A stretch of 64,000 bases of DNA from Bog-532 sp963742865 (GTDB taxonomy: Bacteria > Actinomycetota > Actinomycetes > Streptosporangiales > Streptosporangiaceae), in NCBI GenBank assembly GCA_963742865.1, contig CAVUNW010000014.1, forward strand, positions 1 through 64,000, in the 5' to 3' direction. Shown in pieces: positions 55,812-64,000 of the stretch (the stretch's first letter is position 1; every line of letters starts with the position of its first letter). The notes under the pieces were generated by a model. That model did not search any database. It saw only the letters and a list, made by a program, of their open reading frames with translations, and was not told where the DNA came from. The translations under genes and the position numbers were made by a program.

Positions 55812-56384
55812 TTATTGGGCTTCGCTGTGCTCGCGGCGCAGGATCGTCAGCGCGGCCGCATCCAAGGGCTCGACAACGGTGAACCGGAAGTTGGCGGGCG
55901 TGCCCGCTTCAAACAGCCGGTCGCCGGTTGCCACCACGGTCGGGAAGGTGATGAGCCGGTACTCGTCGATCAGGTCGGCCGCGGCCAGTGTATGCACCAG
56001 GCTCAGGCTGCCGATGACGACCACGTCGCGTCGAGTGCGCTCGTCAGTGATCCAGGCCAGCGGATCGCCGGCGATCGCGGCCGAGTTCGACCAAGCGGTC
56101 TCGTCAATGCCGGTACGGGTGGCGACACGTTTCGCGGCGGCGTTCATGCGTTGGGCGAAGTCCCCGTCTCGGGTCGGCCAGAGCTGGGCGAAGTGTTCCC
56201 AGGTCCGCCGGCCGTAGACCTGGACGGCCCGTTCCATCCGTTCACCAAGACGGAACTTGTCGTCGCTGACCGGGCCTGGCCCGTACCGGAACGCCCAGCC
56301 GCCGTGGCCGGTGCCCCAGCGTCCATCGGGGTCAGAGACCACGCCGTCGAGCGTGGAGAACTGGATAACGATCACGTCGCCCAT
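55812..56384 (-). CDS. dihydrofolate-reductase-like (RibD C-terminal) protein
   Basis: A 190-residue protein from ATG 56384 (an in-frame GTG lies just before it) with GGAAGGGAG upstream. The fold pattern is clear: VIVIQFSTLDGVVSDPDG, QVYGRRTWEHFAQLWP, WSNSAAIAG, RRDVVVIGSLSLVHTLAAAD, then LIDEYRLITFPTVVATGDRL, and FRFTVVEPLDAAAL. These proteins probably bind NADPH, but their substrates are unknown. The gene is divergent from an ECF sigma factor, a pairing often seen in actinomycetes, where the sigma factor may control the reductase gene. Confidence 0.85.
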   Translation of the reverse strand: MGDVIVIQFSTLDGVVSDPDGRWGTGHGGWAFRYGPGPVSDDKFRLGERMERAVQVYGRRTWEHFAQLWPTRDGDFAQRMNAAAKRVATRTGIDETAWSNSAAIAGDPLAWITDERTRRDVVVIGSLSLVHTLAAADLIDEYRLITFPTVVATGDRLFEAGTPANFRFTVVEPLDAAALTILRREHSEAQ

Positions 56385-56508
56385 CACGGGCTCCCTTCCA
56401 CCGCGGCGGCCGATGCGGTCACCGTCATCAACACATACCGGCGCCGTGCGGCAAACTCATCGCTCCCGGGAAGAATGATCCGTTCGGTTCCGGCGTAGGC
56501 TCGCCGGC

Positions 56509-57588
56509 GTGACGGAGGCGGCGACACGACACGTCAGCGACGAGCAATACGAGGCATTCCGCCGGGACCTGCTCGCCCACTGCTACCGCATGCTCGGCTC
56601 CGTCGACGAGGCCGAGGACATCGTCCAGCAGACGTTGCTGCGAGCGTGGCGAGCAGCCGACCAATACGATCCGCAACGTGCTTCATTGCGTACCTGGCTG
56701 CACCGGATCGCCACGAACGCCTGCCTCACCGCGTTGGAGGGACGGGCTCGGCGGCCGTTGCCGAGAGGGCTAGGCCCTGCCGGCGACGATCCACAGGTGC
56801 CGCTCACGCCGAGGTTCGACGTCCCGTGGTTGCAACCGTTTCCCGACGGTCGACTCGGCGACCCCGCGGACACCGTCGAGCAACGCGCCGGGCTACGGCT
56901 GGCCCTGGTCGCCGCTGTCCAACTCCTGCCTCCGCGACAACGCGCCGCGTTGGTGCTGCGCGAGGTCCTTCAACTCTCAGCGGCCGAGGTGGCCGAAGTC
57001 CTTTCCACGACCGTGGCTTCAGTGAACAGCAGTCTGCAGCGCGCCCGGGCAACTCTGCGGGCCGCGGGTCCGGTGCTCGAGGACCTGCACGAGCCGGCCG
57101 ACCCAACCGAGCGCGCTGTGGTCGAGCGTTATCTCGCGGCATTCGAGGCCGCGGACGTGCCCGGCCTGACCCAACTGTTTGCCGATGACGTGAGTTTGGA
57201 GATGCCACCGGTGCCGCTGTGGTTCGCCGGTCCATCGCACTACGGCGAATTCATGGAGCGGGTCTTCGCCATGCGTGGGACGGGCTGGCGCCTGCTTTTC
57301 GTGTACGCCAACGGCAGCCCGGCCCTCGCCGCGTATGCCCCGGATCAGGCAACCGGGACAGTTCGGTCCCACTCACTGCAGGTCTTCACCGTACGGGCGA
57401 GCCTCATCCGGCACTGCGTGACGTTCGTCGACCCGACGTTGTTCGGGCTCTTCGGACTTCCCAGCGCCATGCCCTCCGGGAGTGACATGGCTGAAAACGA
57501 TCCCGACGCGCCCAACAAAGCCATCAACAACGCCTTCCACCAGACCGGTCGCGCGACAGATTTTGAGGCGGGCTCACAGCTGACGTAG
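56509..57588 (+). CDS. ECF sigma factor with SnoaL-like C-terminal domain
   Basis: A 359-residue sigma factor from GTG 56509. The sigma-2 region reads RRDLLAHCYRMLGSVDEAED, then IVQQTLLRAWRAADQYD and RTWLHRIATNACL. The sigma-4 region reads LLPPRQRAALVLREVLQLSA, then AEVAEVLSTTVASVNSSLQR. The last 150 residues (VVERYLAAFEAADVPGLTQL, then FADDVSLEMPPVPLWFAG) form a SnoaL-like domain, as in the ECF41/ECF56-type factors, which lack a normal anti-sigma factor and are controlled by this tail. The likely targets are its own promoter and the divergent reductase gene. Confidence 0.9.
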   Translation: MTEAATRHVSDEQYEAFRRDLLAHCYRMLGSVDEAEDIVQQTLLRAWRAADQYDPQRASLRTWLHRIATNACLTALEGRARRPLPRGLGPAGDDPQVPLTPRFDVPWLQPFPDGRLGDPADTVEQRAGLRLALVAAVQLLPPRQRAALVLREVLQLSAAEVAEVLSTTVASVNSSLQRARATLRAAGPVLEDLHEPADPTERAVVERYLAAFEAADVPGLTQLFADDVSLEMPPVPLWFAGPSHYGEFMERVFAMRGTGWRLLFVYANGSPALAAYAPDQATGTVRSHSLQVFTVRASLIRHCVTFVDPTLFGLFGLPSAMPSGSDMAENDPDAPNKAINNAFHQTGRATDFEAGSQLT

Positions 57589-57763
57589 ACCCCATACGGT
57601 CCCGGTCGGGTCGCCGAAGTAGGCCACCCGTCCCTGACCGGGCAGTTCGTGGACCTCGCCGATCGCGGTCCCCGCTGTGTTGGACGACGTCGGCGAGCGA
57701 CGTGACGATGTCGTCGACCTCGACCCAGGCAATGATCCGTCGATCCTGGTAGTCGCGGCTCAT
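57574..57763 (-). pseudogene. VOC/glyoxalase-family fragment
   Basis: The minus strand ends GEVHELPGQGRVAYFGDPTG, then TVWGLRQL and TGA. This is the usual C-terminal signature of VOC (glyoxalase/bleomycin-resistance-like) proteins. Upstream in another frame lies DRRIIAWVEVDDIVTSLADV. A frameshift near 57670 separates them and the N-terminal half is missing. It meets the sigma factor gene tail to tail with a small overlap. Confidence 0.6.
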
Positions 57764-58205
57764 GATCGCGCCGACTGTGTCAGAGGGAGACGCCCAGGAA
57801 GATGGCGCTCGGCGGATCGTCGTTCAGGCTTGCCACCGAGGTGGCAAGGTCCTCTACCGGTGATGTCCCATACCAACCACCGAAGGTCGGCTCGCCAGTC
57901 TTCGTCCTCGTCCTCCTGCCGCAAGCCGGCCGCCGGCAGGGTCAGGTAGAGCGCAACGACCGTCATCCGCAAATGCACAGGTGGCAGCGCCGACCGGTCG
58001 CTGTCCGACCTGGACTCGCTTCCCGCAACCGCCCATCGGGCTGCGAACTGGCGGTATCGGTGTCGATCGCCGGGACGTATGACGGGTACGGACTTGGCGG
58101 TGACGGATTCAGCATGATCGGCGAGGGCGTCGAGTGGATCTCCTGCCGTTCTCGTGGGTGGGTTGACCATGTCGTGTCCTGTGTGGACGTTGTCTATGTG
58201 CGGCC
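57764..58205 (-). other. unassigned open stretch
   Basis: A minus-strand frame has DRHRYRQFAARWAVAGSESR, HLRMTVVALYLTLPAAGL and an acidic run (RQEDEDEDWRADLRWLVWDI), so it may be a decayed gene, but I do not recognise it. A perfect 8-bp hairpin (CTTGCCAC ... GTGGCAAG, 57829-57848) could be a terminator. Confidence 0.3.
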
Positions 58206-58865
58206 GGGTAGCGGTGGGCAGGGTCCGCCGAGGGTGAGTTCGCTCATGGCGATGAGCGTTTCGGCGCTGTGGTAGCCGGTAGGCGCGGCGGGTGAGTGGG
58301 CGGAAGTGGTTGTTGGTGGCCTCTGACAGTGCGTTGGACAGTCCGGTGTTCAGTGTGTTCCAGATCAGGTCGCGTATCTTCTCGACGCTGGTGGCGACGG
58401 CGGTGAACTCGGGGATGCGGCTGCGCTTGACCAAGCGAGCCAGCCGCCGAGCAGGCTCTTGGCCTGGCTGACGGACCGGCGCGGAATACGTATCGCAGTT
58501 GTTCTTTGAGCAGGTAGGCGCGGTAGAGCACCTTGTTATCGCGCTGGATGCTGGCCAGGGTGGTCTTTTGGTCGCTGGTGAGTTCGAGCATGTTCTTCAG
58601 CAGCGCCCACCGGCTCCCTTTGAGCGATGTGGCCTGCTCGGGCCGGCCGGCGCGGGTCAGGTCACCCTGGACCCGCCGGCGGACCGCGTCGATGGCCTTG
58701 GTAGCCCATTGCACGACGTGGAACGGGTCCATGCACAGCTTGGCCCGTTTCGCCTTCTCCTTGACGACGGTGTGGATCCACTCGGCGCCGTCAGAGGTGA
58801 GGTTCCAGCCCGCTCAGCCATCTCCAGCGGCCTCATCCAATGCGCCCGTTGGGCCGAGTACGCTG
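58206..58865 (-). pseudogene. ISL3-family transposase, C-terminal fragment
   Basis: The minus strand reads, in changing frames, DGAEWIHTVVKEKAKRAKLC, then MDPFHVVQWATKAIDAVRRR, SRWALLKNMLELTSDQKTTL, NKVLYRAYLLKEQLRYVF and SVEKIRDLIWNTLNTGLSNA, then LSEATNNHFRPLTRRAY. These are the later parts of an ISL3 transposase; the N-terminal half is missing. Two frameshifts are visible. At its right edge it cuts off the NACHT fossil. Confidence 0.65.
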
Positions 58866-60971
58866 ACGTCGCCGTTGCTCCACGAGCAGGAATTCCGCGA
58901 GTTGTCGGGCAGTTCTCGTAAACTCTTCGATGTTTGCCGTAGGTTTCGACGGCGAGTCCCGTCGCCGACCAAAGCCTGCCTCCGCCCGGCAAGGCCAACG
59001 AGAAGGAGTGGCAGCCCGGCGGGGATTTCCGACGTGTTCGCTTGTACCCACGCCTCCAGGTAGGGCAGAACGAGGACGGCGGCTGTCGCGATGTCGCTTC
59101 CCACAGTAGGCCAGGGCAGTTCCGACAGTTCGTTCAGCTGCCACGGGGTGTGGGCGGATTGCCGCCACCGAGGGGTTGGGGATTCGAGCCATGGCGTTGC
59201 CGTGTTCAGGAGCTCATCGCGTAGTTCGGCCGCCGCTATGGGAAACAGATCGCCGCGGCCGGCCCCGATCACCTCAAGCGCGAACGGGTACGTCCAGCCG
59301 GCCAGAACGGCGTCCGACGTGTATGCCGACGCGATGCCGAATCGTTGGACGAGTTGGCGCGCGACTCCAGCCCTATCGGGTTCCGCTCGGCTTTCGGCGA
59401 TCGCCGCGGGCAATCGTCGTCTCCAATCATCGAAGGCCGCAAGATTGGCTTCGATGAGCTCCTCGCGCAGAGCGCTCCAGACTGCTGTGCGCTGCGCGTC
59501 CTCAGAAAGCTGACAACGGGTGAGGTTGTCGATCACGTAGAGCCCGGTCTCAGCGCCGGCCGAGGCGAGGGCCCCGAGCCGCTGGTGGAGCATCTTTCGG
59601 ACGTGTGGCAGGTTTCCTCGAAGGCTGCCGTGCAGGATCGCATACAGCGGATCGTCGTGCGTGTTTAATCTGGCTCGTCCACTTCGGGAACAAACCAGAC
59701 GCTGATCCGGTCACGCAGTGGCCAGGCGCAGAGGCAATCGATAGCGGCGTGTGCTGCGGCGGCGATGACGTCAGGGGAGAGTCCGACGAGGCCGCAGGCG
59801 TCGGCGGCGAACGCCACTCGCGAAGGATCCGATGAGCCATCACGAGCCAGTGCGAGCCTGACCAAAGCCTCAGCCCCGTCTTCGACACCTCGCTCAATGA
59901 GCTGAACTACGAGGTGTGTCACGACGCTCCATCGGCTGTCGCCTAGGTGCGGCTGCAGGACAGACCACGTCTGCTCCGGGGTTGGATGGTGGCGAGCGAT
60001 GTGTTCAGCGGTGAAGTACTCAAGGAACGTGCGGTGGGCGAATGCGTAGATTGGTTCTGTGTCAGTAGATCCCACCTCGGCCAAGACCCAGGCCCGGCCA
60101 GCGCAGAAGGCTAGGAACTCGTTCGCCAAAGCCCGAGCGTCATCCTCGTCGAACCGTTTCGCGACCAGGTAGTCGACGATGATGCGCAGGACCTTGCCTC
60201 GAGGCATTTCGGCGGCATCGTCGCGAACGAACATGTGCCAGGCCAACGCCTGCACCGCGCCGCGAACTTTGCCTTCGAACTCGACCGGCAGCGTGATACC
60301 CCGCATCGAGTCCCAGCGGTCGAACACCATGATGGCGCAGCGCTCGTACACCTGCGCCCGGTTGCGGGGGATGAATTGCTCGGAGGAATACATGGAACAC
60401 AGCAGCGACAGCAACAGCGGGCTGGAACGCAGATCGCTGATGGCTGTGCTTTCACGTAGGAACGCCTCCCGCAGACGATCGCGTTCGTTGGCCGGGGCGC
60501 TGTCGTCGGCGGCGAACCAGTTCTCGGCGTACCGACACACTTGCTTCGTGTCGAACGGCGCGATCAGACAGGCCCGGAATAGGCCGCGTTCCAGGGGAGC
60601 GTCCGCGTAGCCGACGGTTCGCGACGTGGCGACGACAGGGACCAATGGATACGCCGAGACGAAACCATGTACGAGGTCCGCGACCCGGCGGCGTAACGCC
60701 ACATCCGTAAGCTCGTCGAGGCCGTCGAGAAACACGACCGCTCGTCCATTGAGGAGAAGATACTCGGTGGCCTCGTCGGTCAGGTCCACATTGTACGGAG
60801 CCCGCGCGACCGCGGTGAGTAGCTGAGTATTTGTCCGATCCCGTACGCGCAGAGACTCGTAGAGATCGCGGAGGATCACCAGAAACGGCACCCTGTCGGC
60901 GTCGTTGTGCGACCTGCGAAGCGAGATAGGCGATGAGCGTCGACGCCCGCTCCGGGGCTACCAGCAATGAA
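58866..60971 (-). pseudogene. NACHT-domain NTPase, broken
   Basis: The main frame (60891 to 59665, 408 residues) has PFLVILRDLYESLRV, the Walker B region GRAVVFLDGLDELTDVALRR, a sensor-like region VPVVATSRTVGYA, and the helical part SSPLLLSLLCSMYSSEQFIP, then YAFAHRTFLEYFTAEHIA. Upstream in another frame lies IAGSPGAG, the start of the P-loop, but the Lys codon is damaged by an apparent 2-base deletion. After a stop at 59665, shifted frames continue as a helical C-terminal region (59593-58866). The N-terminal effector domain is missing. Intact NACHT proteins of this type often act in phage defence. Confidence 0.7.
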
Positions 60972-60999
60972 GTCTGTTGGCTGGTTCGCATATGTGATC

Positions 61000-61890
61000 C
61001 AGCGCTGGCGGCGATGATCGCTCGTCAGTTCTGCGTGAGGTGCGGCAACACATAAAGAACCGACGACGGCACCGACCGGCTGGCGCCCGTGTGCGGCAGC
61101 CACAGGTTGCGTGTAGCGTCGCTACGGCCGGTGCAGCCGCCTTCCTTGATCGTGCATCCCGAGCATCGGGGGTCGGATCAGGAGTGGACTGTCGCGAGCG
61201 GCGATCGGGCCAGGTGGCTCGTGCCGGACATACCGGCCGAAGTGAGCGGCATAGCGCCGCATCTGCGCGCAGGGAATCGCCAAGGCGTCGAAGAGGGTGT
61301 CTACTACGACGATTAGCCGGTTGGCGCGACCAGGCCTGTGGAGGCGGAGTCTGTCGTAGTTGTTCGCGGACCTCGGCGTTGACGCGCTGTCGGCCGGCCG
61401 GTGTAGTGCCCGATCAGTAGCTGCAAAGAAGGTACTCGAAGTCCGGCGATCCAGGTACGCGCGACCCGGCCACCTGACCGCAGGCCAGTTCGTCGAAACA
61501 CTGCGGCGGCTATCGATGTGGCTGACGGGCTGGCGAGTTCGATCTCTAGAGGAACGAACACCGTGGCCTGCTTGACGTCGCCCACGAGCCAGACGGACGC
61601 CTACCGCAACGGGCGTGGCGAAGAAGTTCAGTCCGATCACCATGGCATCGACGCTAGCAATGTTCCGGCGGTCGAGCCGTCGAATCTCGTAGCCGACCGT
61701 CAGCTGTCGAATATTGACGATCGAAAGAACCTTGACAATGGGGATGATAGCGAGGATCGCGATGAAGCTTCTGCGAGATGGCCTTCTATGACGCGATACG
61801 CGGCTCGTACTAGATCCGCGCTTCGCACATGGTTGATCCGTAACGGTTGCGCCCGTGACGCGTTTAACGGACGTGAGCCAGGTTTCTCAT
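61000..61890. other. no recognisable gene
   Basis: Frames on the minus strand, such as VFVPLEIELASPSATSIAAA, then VFRRTG, have fair composition but break soon. The rest, including the AT-richer 61640-61780, shows no gene. It probably contains the lost start of the NACHT gene and another decayed gene. Confidence 0.35.
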
Positions 61891-61899
61891 CCGGGGCTT

Positions 61900-62630
61900 C
61901 GGGCTGCTCGTCGACCGCGGGCCGAGTGGGCGGTCGCGCCCGTGTTGCAGAAAATGTCGGGTTCGTTGCCGGCTGTTCGCCGGCTTGGCTGGCAACGGCG
62001 GCCTGGGTCCACACGGTCTGCGCCATCTGAGCAGGTCTTCATCTGGTGTGGTGGCATTACGTAGGACGCGATCGATGTCTGCCATGGCGATGCGCGTGGC
62101 CTTGGTGAAGGCGCTGCGGTCCGCGCCGGTGGTCGGTGCCAGCGGCGAGGCTTTCCCTGTCGGGGCGCAGTGAGCCCGGCGTAGGTTGCTGCGGCCGCGG
62201 CGACGGTGGTCGCCGGGTCGAATGCCGTCCCCGTGAGCGGACAGCACAGCGGATTGTCACAGAGCAACCCGTAGACGCGGTTGTCGTCAACGTGTAGCGC
62301 CTCCAGAACCATGATGCCGGCGTCGCTGACCGCGCCGGCTCCGGTTCGTACAGCGGCGGCTACCGGGTCCACGGATCCGTAACCGACCAGTATCGCCGCG
62401 TCGACGCCATGACCGGCGATGTTCGCGGCGAGGTCCACGAGCGCTGAGCTGAACGGTGCCTGGTCGCGGGTGCCTGGTGGGCAAATCCACTCGGGTGCAG
62501 ACGAGCAGCCGGGAGTTCCGGAAGAAGATGATGACCAGACTGTGGCTGGGCTGGAAGCCCACGAGTCGGAGCAGCAGGCCTGCGAGCTCGACGGAGTTAC
62601 TGATGCGGATAACTCACTCGATCATGCAAC
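61900..62630 (-). pseudogene. DUF4192-domain protein, frameshifted
   Basis: Minus-strand pieces in order read ITNSVELAGLLLRL, then VGFQPSHSLVIIFFRNSRLL, DLAANIAGHGVDAAILVGYG, SVDPVAAAVRTGAGAVSDAG, then IMVLEALHVDDNRVYGLLCD, NPLCCPLTGTAFDP, AAAAATYAGLTA and, in another frame, TKATRIAMADIDRVL. This is the actinobacterial DUF4192 family (about 350 residues, function unknown), whose CDDPRCCP-like motif is recognisable. At least three frameshifts and a shortened C-terminus make it dead. Confidence 0.65.
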
Positions 62631-62639
62631 GTACGTTGT

Positions 62640-63121
62640 CCCTTCTTGACAGTGAAAGCGTGGCGGCGCCCGCGGTCGCTATGCGGCGCGCGGTTCGGTC
62701 TGACGCTGAGGCGCCTCGGCTCAAGGACACGGGTCGCGCCCTACGGCCGCACCTGCATGCCGCGTGCGGACGGAAGGGGGGTCGCTGGTCTGTTCGGCGT
62801 TGCCGAGAGAAGATGGCGGAATACTTGTATAGGAACCAGGTCATACTCCTCCGCGCGACGAACGAGACGATCGGGTTCTGGCCAGCACGAATGCGGCCTC
62901 GACCGGCCAGTCGCGTTGCATCGGCCGACCCACTATGTCCGGTGTGAAATGCTGTAGCGATGCGTTGATCGGCCACGATGGCTATGGCGTTGAGCTGGGA
63001 GTTGTTGACTGACCAGCTCCCGAACTCCTCATAGAGGGCCAACGTCGAAGCGGTGGTCATCGAGGGGACGGACTTCCCGACAAGGGATGTGGAGCGGTGG
63101 CAGCGCTGAGGGTCAGAGGCC
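62640..63121. other. no recognisable gene
   Basis: All frames are poor except a short minus-strand piece, LALYEEFGSWSVNNSQLNAI, at about 62980-63040 that I cannot assign. The stretch at 62813-62860 resembles 63591-63635 over about 45 bases. Confidence 0.35.
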
Positions 63122-63439
63122 ATGGACCTGGAAATCTGGATTCGCAGCCTCGCCCAGCCAGACGGCGAAGGCGAGGCGGGCCGAGTCAGCATCGAGTTCA
63201 CCGAGCCGAACCTGGCCTTCATCGTCACCGGGTCAGACACGAACGAGATCGAACTGCAGACGAGCCTGGACCTCGAATTCTCGCCGCCCTGGCGGAAGCA
63301 CACCCGGTCAGGCGATCCCTTCTCCTTTTCTTCCTGGATCCCGCGCGAGGCGATGCTAAGAGCAGCGAACGACTGGGCAGCCGAGATCGCCTCGTACCCG
63401 CCCGAGGACGGCATCGACGCTCGGGTCGGTCGGCGGTAA
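63122..63439 (+). CDS. small hypothetical protein
   Basis: A 105-residue protein with an even, well-composed frame: DLEIWIRSLAQPDGEGEAGR, then VSIEFTEPNLAFIVTGSD, SLDLEFSPPWRKHTRSGDPF, then SFSSWIPREAMLRAANDWAA and a short charged end. The alternating strands followed by a helix suggest a small soluble alpha/beta protein. It has no known motif, and I see no strong ribosome site. Function unknown. Confidence 0.5.
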   Translation: MDLEIWIRSLAQPDGEGEAGRVSIEFTEPNLAFIVTGSDTNEIELQTSLDLEFSPPWRKHTRSGDPFSFSSWIPREAMLRAANDWAAEIASYPPEDGIDARVGRR

Positions 63440-64000
63440 CGCGCAGGCTGAGTCGCTCCGCGGGCTGGCATGATGCGAGCATGGATGACACCCCGCGCCG
63501 AGTACGCTACGAGGTACGAAAGCCCCTGCTGCGCCACGGGTTTCTGAACGGCGTGAATGTTGCACCAGATGCAGTAGTTAGGCCTTTAACTGGCGGAGTG
63601 CCTGTATGCGAACCAGGCCGTATTCTCCCCTACAACCCCGAGCCTAATGATCTTCAAAGGGCTGCCTGGCTCCCAACACGAAGTGCCCGCCCCGGGAGCG
63701 GATCGCGCTCGGCGGTGGCCTCGACCGGCGCGCAGGGTCGGCGTAGTCATCTTGGTCCAGTCGATAGAATCGCTCGGGTAGGGCTGGGAGCAGGGATGCG
63801 CGGATGGGCAATCTAGGGAACTACCAACGGATGACTGCCATCGCAAAGAAGGCGGTGGCCCCGGGGCGCTTCTGATCGCGACTCTCGTCAGTGGATACAT
63901 CATCCTTCGGACCACTGAAGCGGGTGGAACCCGGAGCGCACGAAGTTGCGTCCGTCCACACCGGACGGTATGCGTACCGCGTGGGAAACCGTGGAGGCGT
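63440..64000. other. no clear gene
   Basis: An ATG at 63481 opens a frame with DDTPRRVRYEVRKPLLRHGF, then LNGVNVAPDAVV, which looks like a gene start but loses protein character after about 35 residues, near 63590 where the repeat shared with 62813 begins. The final 250 bases hold nothing I can support; a gene could continue beyond the window. Confidence 0.35.

Overview
The window is high-GC DNA with frequent GTG starts. It carries actinobacterial families: DUF2637, DUF4913, DUF4192, XRE-TPR regulators, a BTAD protein and a TraR/DksA protein. This suggests a filamentous actinomycete, possibly of the Micromonosporales; I cannot name a genus. It is an accessory region full of insertion sequences, truncated genes and frameshifted fossils, with a few intact cassettes. 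No rRNA, tRNA or CRISPR array was seen.

Layout. 1-14.1 kb is a gene graveyard: a broken XRE-TPR regulator and its usual partner, an asparaginase and a PPC-domain gene, all frameshifted, mixed with ISAzo13, IS630, IS66, ISL3 and IS982 elements, several nested in one another. 14.4-16.0 kb is a tight, intact minus-strand operon of two small proteins and an ATP-dependent DNA ligase. 16.5-32.4 kb looks like the mobilisation part of an integrative element or plasmid: a DUF2637 membrane protein, a LysM/BTAD membrane protein (one frameshift), a small pilin-like membrane protein, a MobC-like protein, a relaxase, a helical protein and a DUF4913 protein. Matching arrays of three 12-bp iterons sit in front of the DUF2637 gene and of mobC, which suggests common control. 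Inside this block lies a cargo pair, a MarR regulator divergent from an amidohydrolase.

33.0-35.8 kb holds an ISL3 and an ISAzo13 element. 35.9-51.1 kb is the most interesting part: a secreted Rhs/YD-repeat protein of about 2,400 residues ending in a pretoxin-HINT domain and a toxin tip, followed by its immunity gene. Two further displaced tips follow, each beginning with the last residues of the HINT domain and each followed by its own putative immunity gene. A GntR-xis-integrase module sits between the second and third tips. The Rhs gene is split by an IS1380 element, whose exact removal would restore the frame, and carries one frameshift. Together this looks like an Rhs toxin locus that stores spare toxin tips.

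51.2-54.3 kb is two ISAs1-family elements back to back. 54.5-57.6 kb has intact small genes: a DksA-like protein, a dihydrofolate-reductase-like protein and a divergent ECF sigma factor with a SnoaL-like tail. 57.6-64 kb is degraded again: VOC, ISL3, NACHT and DUF4192 fossils and one small intact gene.
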